This document shows, piece after piece, positions 6,124 to 7,937 of a DNA stretch of 7,937 nucleotides. Position 1 is the first letter of the stretch. Every line of letters starts with the position of its first letter. The notes beneath the pieces are model-generated. The model worked only from the letters and a program-made list of their open reading frames with translations, did no database searches and was not told where the DNA came from. A program made the translations under genes and the position numbers. The stretch comes from Candidatus Eiseniibacteriota bacterium. Its GTDB lineage: Bacteria; Eisenbacteria; RBG-16-71-46; CAIMUX01; VGJL01. The stretch covers positions 1 through 7,937 of the forward strand of contig WJJW01000110.1 in the NCBI GenBank assembly GCA_014729455.1, given 5' to 3'.

Positions 6124-7072
6124 GAGAGTCTCCCTTCCCGGCCTCGCGAACCAGCCGCGCGGCGCGGAGCAATCCTCCCGTCATCGCGATCCCTTCCCGG
6201 CGGAGACGCTCGACCTCCCGTCCGGCCCGGTCGAGGTCGTTGCGGTGGTAGAACGCCATCACCTTCGCGCCGGCGACCTCCGGACGCTTCCGCTCGGCGA
6301 CGAGGGAGAAGGACAGCTCGAACGCCGCCTCGATCTCCTCATCGGTGAAGGAATTCGCGGAGACCGGAAGCTCCAGCCGCTCCGGCGGGATCGGCTCGAG
6401 GAACCGGAAGATCGTGCTCGCGCTGTGTGGCAGATCGCGGTGCAGGGCGAAATGGTCCCGGAATCGGTAGTGGAGGAGGTGGATCCAGGAGGTGAAGTCA
6501 TGACCGAAGTCCTGATGCACCACCAGGCTGGCGCCGGGGACCAGATGAGGATAGAAGACCCGGACGATCCGGCCGGCCAGCTCCCAGCTCTTCATCGCAT
6601 CGACCAGAAGGAACTCGATCGGACGGCCGATCCAGTCCTGCTCGCGCAAATCCCCGGGATAGACCTCGATCAGCTCCCGCCAGGGGGCGACCCGCCGCTC
6701 GAACTCGTCGAGAAAGAGGTCCCCCTCCCGCCACCGTCCCCGGAGCTCCGTGCCGGCGACGATCGGCTCCATCGTCGGGTGCCAGACGAAGCGATCATAG
6801 GCATGGATCCGCCGGTCCTCGCCGTCGCGGCGGGCCGGGTTGTCGCGCCACCCCTTCGCGAGCGAAATCGTCGTCGAACCGAGCCAGCAGCCGAGATCGA
6901 CCATCTCCCCGATCCCGCGGTGCTCCTCGCGCGCGTAGCGGATGAAGGTCGCCTGTTCCTCCGAGCTGGTCATCCCCAGCTCGACGGGGCGGTTCGCCAG
7001 CTTCATCATCTGCCGGTAGATCGTTCGGAGGACACGGATTCGCCGAAGCCGCTCGCGATCCAGGAGTGACAC
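6116..7072 (-). CDS. TylF-like class I SAM-dependent methyltransferase
   Basis: A 318-residue protein with a Rossmann methyltransferase core. Motif I is VDLGCWLGST (58-67), an acidic residue follows at the end of strand 2 (AYDRF, Asp93), LLVDAMKSW lies at 155-163, and a HQDFGH block sits at 186-191. The VDLGxxxGxST opening and the late D-x-G motif recall the macrocin O-methyltransferase (TylF)/Methyltransf_24 group. In that group acidic residues bind a metal near a sugar hydroxyl; O-methylation of a sugar or phenol is thus plausible but unproven. The last 100 residues are charged and helical. The start is a GTG at 7072, four bases after the NTPase stop, with no strong ribosome-binding site, so translation is probably coupled. 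The next candidate is an ATG about 20 codons in, still before motif I. The stop overlaps the VOC start by 8 bases. Confidence 0.82.
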   Translation of the reverse strand: MSLLDRERLRRIRVLRTIYRQMMKLANRPVELGMTSSEEQATFIRYAREEHRGIGEMVDLGCWLGSTTISLAKGWRDNPARRDGEDRRIHAYDRFVWHPTMEPIVAGTELRGRWREGDLFLDEFERRVAPWRELIEVYPGDLREQDWIGRPIEFLLVDAMKSWELAGRIVRVFYPHLVPGASLVVHQDFGHDFTSWIHLLHYRFRDHFALHRDLPHSASTIFRFLEPIPPERLELPVSANSFTDEEIEAAFELSFSLVAERKRPEVAGAKVMAFYHRNDLDRAGREVERLRREGIAMTGGLLRAARLVREAGKGDSHE

Positions 7073-7076
7073 GGGA

Positions 7077-7619
7077 TCAGGAACCGATGCGGCCGCGGAT
7101 CCAGGTGACGATGCGGGTCGGAAGACTGTCGCGGTTGTCGAAGGTGACCTCCCAGATCTCGATGTCCTCCCGTTGCTTCACGACCCCGACGAACCCATCC
7201 GAGCCCTGCTGGATCGTCGCGACGAGGACGACCTTCGCCTCGAGCAGATCATGGACGCTCGTGACGAAGCGATCCGAGAAGCACTCCATCTTGCCGATCT
7301 CGTCGACCAGGAACAGGTCGACCCCGGCATCGGGCTGGAGCTCCGATTCGACGATCCGATCGAGGGCCTCGATGTCGACCCCGTACCTTCCGACCCGGTG
7401 CGGGGAGGAGATGCCGGTGTGGGCGAGGATCGCCGACCGCCCGTCGAAGGTGGTGATGCGGAAGCCGGTCCGTCCCCTTCTGGAACAGATCTCATCGGTC
7501 CGAAACCCGGAGATCGCCAAGTTCCGCAGCGCATCCGCGGTTCGCCGGATGACCGTCGTCTTGCCGACCCCGGGAGGGCCGGTGAGCAGCAACGTCTTCC
7601 GCTGGTTGTTCTTTGCCAT
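7077..7619 (-). CDS. THEP1-family nucleoside-triphosphatase
   Basis: A 180-residue P-loop NTPase of the THEP1 (NTPCR) family, small cytoplasmic enzymes that hydrolyse NTPs slowly in vitro and whose cellular role is unsettled. Walker A is GPPGVGKTT (14-22). The family signature GFRTDEI (38-44), then RTGFRI (50-55) and VGRYGVD (76-82), is present in order. Walker B is LFLVDEIGKME (102-112), including the Asp106-Glu107 pair and the GKME extension typical of THEP1. Length is standard. I chose the ATG at 7619 because it puts the P-loop strand about nine residues from the N-terminus, as usual. A GTG at 7628 adds three residues and is possible, since the GGAAG sequence upstream could serve either. 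The gene leads an operon with the methyltransferase (4-base gap) and VOC genes, behind a sigma70-like promoter candidate. Confidence 0.92.
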   Translation of the reverse strand: MAKNNQRKTLLLTGPPGVGKTTVIRRTADALRNLAISGFRTDEICSRRGRTGFRITTFDGRSAILAHTGISSPHRVGRYGVDIEALDRIVESELQPDAGVDLFLVDEIGKMECFSDRFVTSVHDLLEAKVVLVATIQQGSDGFVGVVKQREDIEIWEVTFDNRDSLPTRIVTWIRGRIGS

Positions 7620-7663
7620 CCTCCGCACGCTTCCGCTGGGGCGAGCCGAGCCCCCGGAGCGTT

Positions 7664-7693
7664 ATCGTAGCATTCCTTCCCGATCCTTGTCGG
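7664..7693 (-). promoter_or_regulatory. Sigma70-like promoter candidate for the THEP1 operon
   Basis: On the minus strand CCGACA (7693..7688; four of six matches to TTGACA) is followed after 18 bases by TACGAT (7669..7664; four of six to TATAAT). A TGC just upstream of the latter provides an extended -10 element. The position suits the THEP1 ATG, with a leader of roughly 40 bases, and lies downstream of the preceding gene's terminator. The match is moderate. Confidence 0.4.
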
Positions 7694-7741
7694 CAGTTCC
7701 GATCATTCGGCCGGTTCCTCCGGCGCGGGGAGGCAGACGCG

Positions 7742-7760
7742 AAAACGACGAATACGTCGA
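7742..7760 (-). terminator. Short intrinsic terminator candidate
   Basis: Directly after the TAA of the gene at the right edge the minus strand has CGACG-TATT-CGTCG, a perfect 5-bp stem with a 4-base loop, followed by four T. The stem can lengthen by two A-T pairs past a T-T mismatch. It is short for a strong terminator, but its position fits exactly. Confidence 0.5.
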
Positions 7761-7937
7761 TTATCGGACGACCAGCTTCTGGGCGGTCGCTCCCTGCGCG
7801 GTCCGAAGCCGAACCAGGTAGACGCCCGTCGAGAGCGCGGGCAGGTCGATCTCGTGCCGTCCGGCTCCGAGGACTCCGTCCAGCGGGGTGGCGACCCGGC
7901 GCCCGCTCGCGTCCAGGAGGTCGACCCGTGCCGACCC
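7761..7937 (-). CDS. C-terminal end of a secreted/surface protein with FlgD-Ig-like / T9SS-type sorting tail (partial)
   Basis: The last 58 codons of a gene entering from the right edge, ending in TAA at 7763..7761. The translation contains VDLLDASGRRVATPLDG, then GAGRHEIDLPALSTGVYLVRL, and ends with AQKLVVR. This is the stereotyped pattern of the small C-terminal beta-sandwich described as FlgD Ig-like or as the type A Por/type IX secretion C-terminal domain: a D-x-x-GRRV turn, GxHEI/V, then GVYLVRL and a final K-L-V-x-R strand. In FCB phyla it usually sits at the end of long secreted enzymes, adhesins or repeat proteins. The functional part lies outside the window, so the product cannot be named. 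The frame is in phase up to the last base of the window. Confidence 0.85.
   Translation of the reverse strand, partial: GSARVDLLDASGRRVATPLDGVLGAGRHEIDLPALSTGVYLVRLRTAQGATAQKLVVR

Noticed and set aside
6113..7069. Plus-strand open frame almost coextensive with the TylF-like methyltransferase
   Set aside because: It is an antisense shadow. The minus-strand frame carries all the SAM-binding motifs, and the plus-strand translation has none.
1..7937. Mobile elements, CRISPR arrays, tRNA/rRNA genes, defence or toxin-antitoxin modules
   Set aside because: I found no transposase or integrase motifs, direct-repeat arrays, attachment-site-like repeats or RNA-gene signatures on either strand. Genes are co-oriented with uniform composition, giving no sign of recent insertion.

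Overview
The window is high in G+C (about two thirds by eye), densely coded, and every gene I can support lies on the minus strand. It therefore reads from position 7937 down to position 1. The protein ending at the right edge carries a C-terminal beta-sandwich tail of the FlgD-Ig-like / type IX secretion (Por) sorting kind. With the Sec signal peptide on the large hydrolase-like protein and the G+C content, this suggests a Gram-negative bacterium of the FCB group or a neighbouring candidate phylum (Eisenbacteria- or Krumholzibacteria-like). That placement is an inference from style, not a database match.

Layout in transcription order: (1) the last 58 codons of a surface or secreted protein, followed by a short hairpin with a T run. 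(2) A sigma70-like promoter candidate and a tight three-gene operon: a THEP1-type nucleoside-triphosphatase, a TylF-like class I SAM methyltransferase and a single-module VOC (glyoxalase-fold) protein. It is closed by a good intrinsic terminator directly after the VOC stop. (3) A gap of about 320 bases holding a sigma54-like -24/-12 promoter candidate and a strong leader hairpin. (4) A large secreted heparinase II/III-like protein, followed five bases after its stop by a perfect 10-bp hairpin without a T run. (5) Three overlapping genes: a SAM methyltransferase, a CelD/BcsL-type GNAT (FemAB-like) acyltransferase and a GT4 glycosyltransferase. The first five codons of a further gene may start at the left edge.

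The left two thirds look like part of an extracellular polysaccharide or surface-glycan locus. The GT4 enzyme would add a sugar, the GNAT and methyltransferase would decorate sugars or lipid-linked intermediates, and the exported heparinase-like protein could trim or degrade the polymer outside. The polymer itself cannot be read from the sequence. The right-hand operon has no obvious functional link to this locus, although its methyltransferase belongs to a type often found in glycan and natural-product clusters.

Two signals go beyond gene content: the sigma54-like element in front of the secreted lyase-like gene, and a roughly six-fold excess of GATC. In the one gene checked, the excess goes along with Asp being written GAT almost only when the next codon begins with C.
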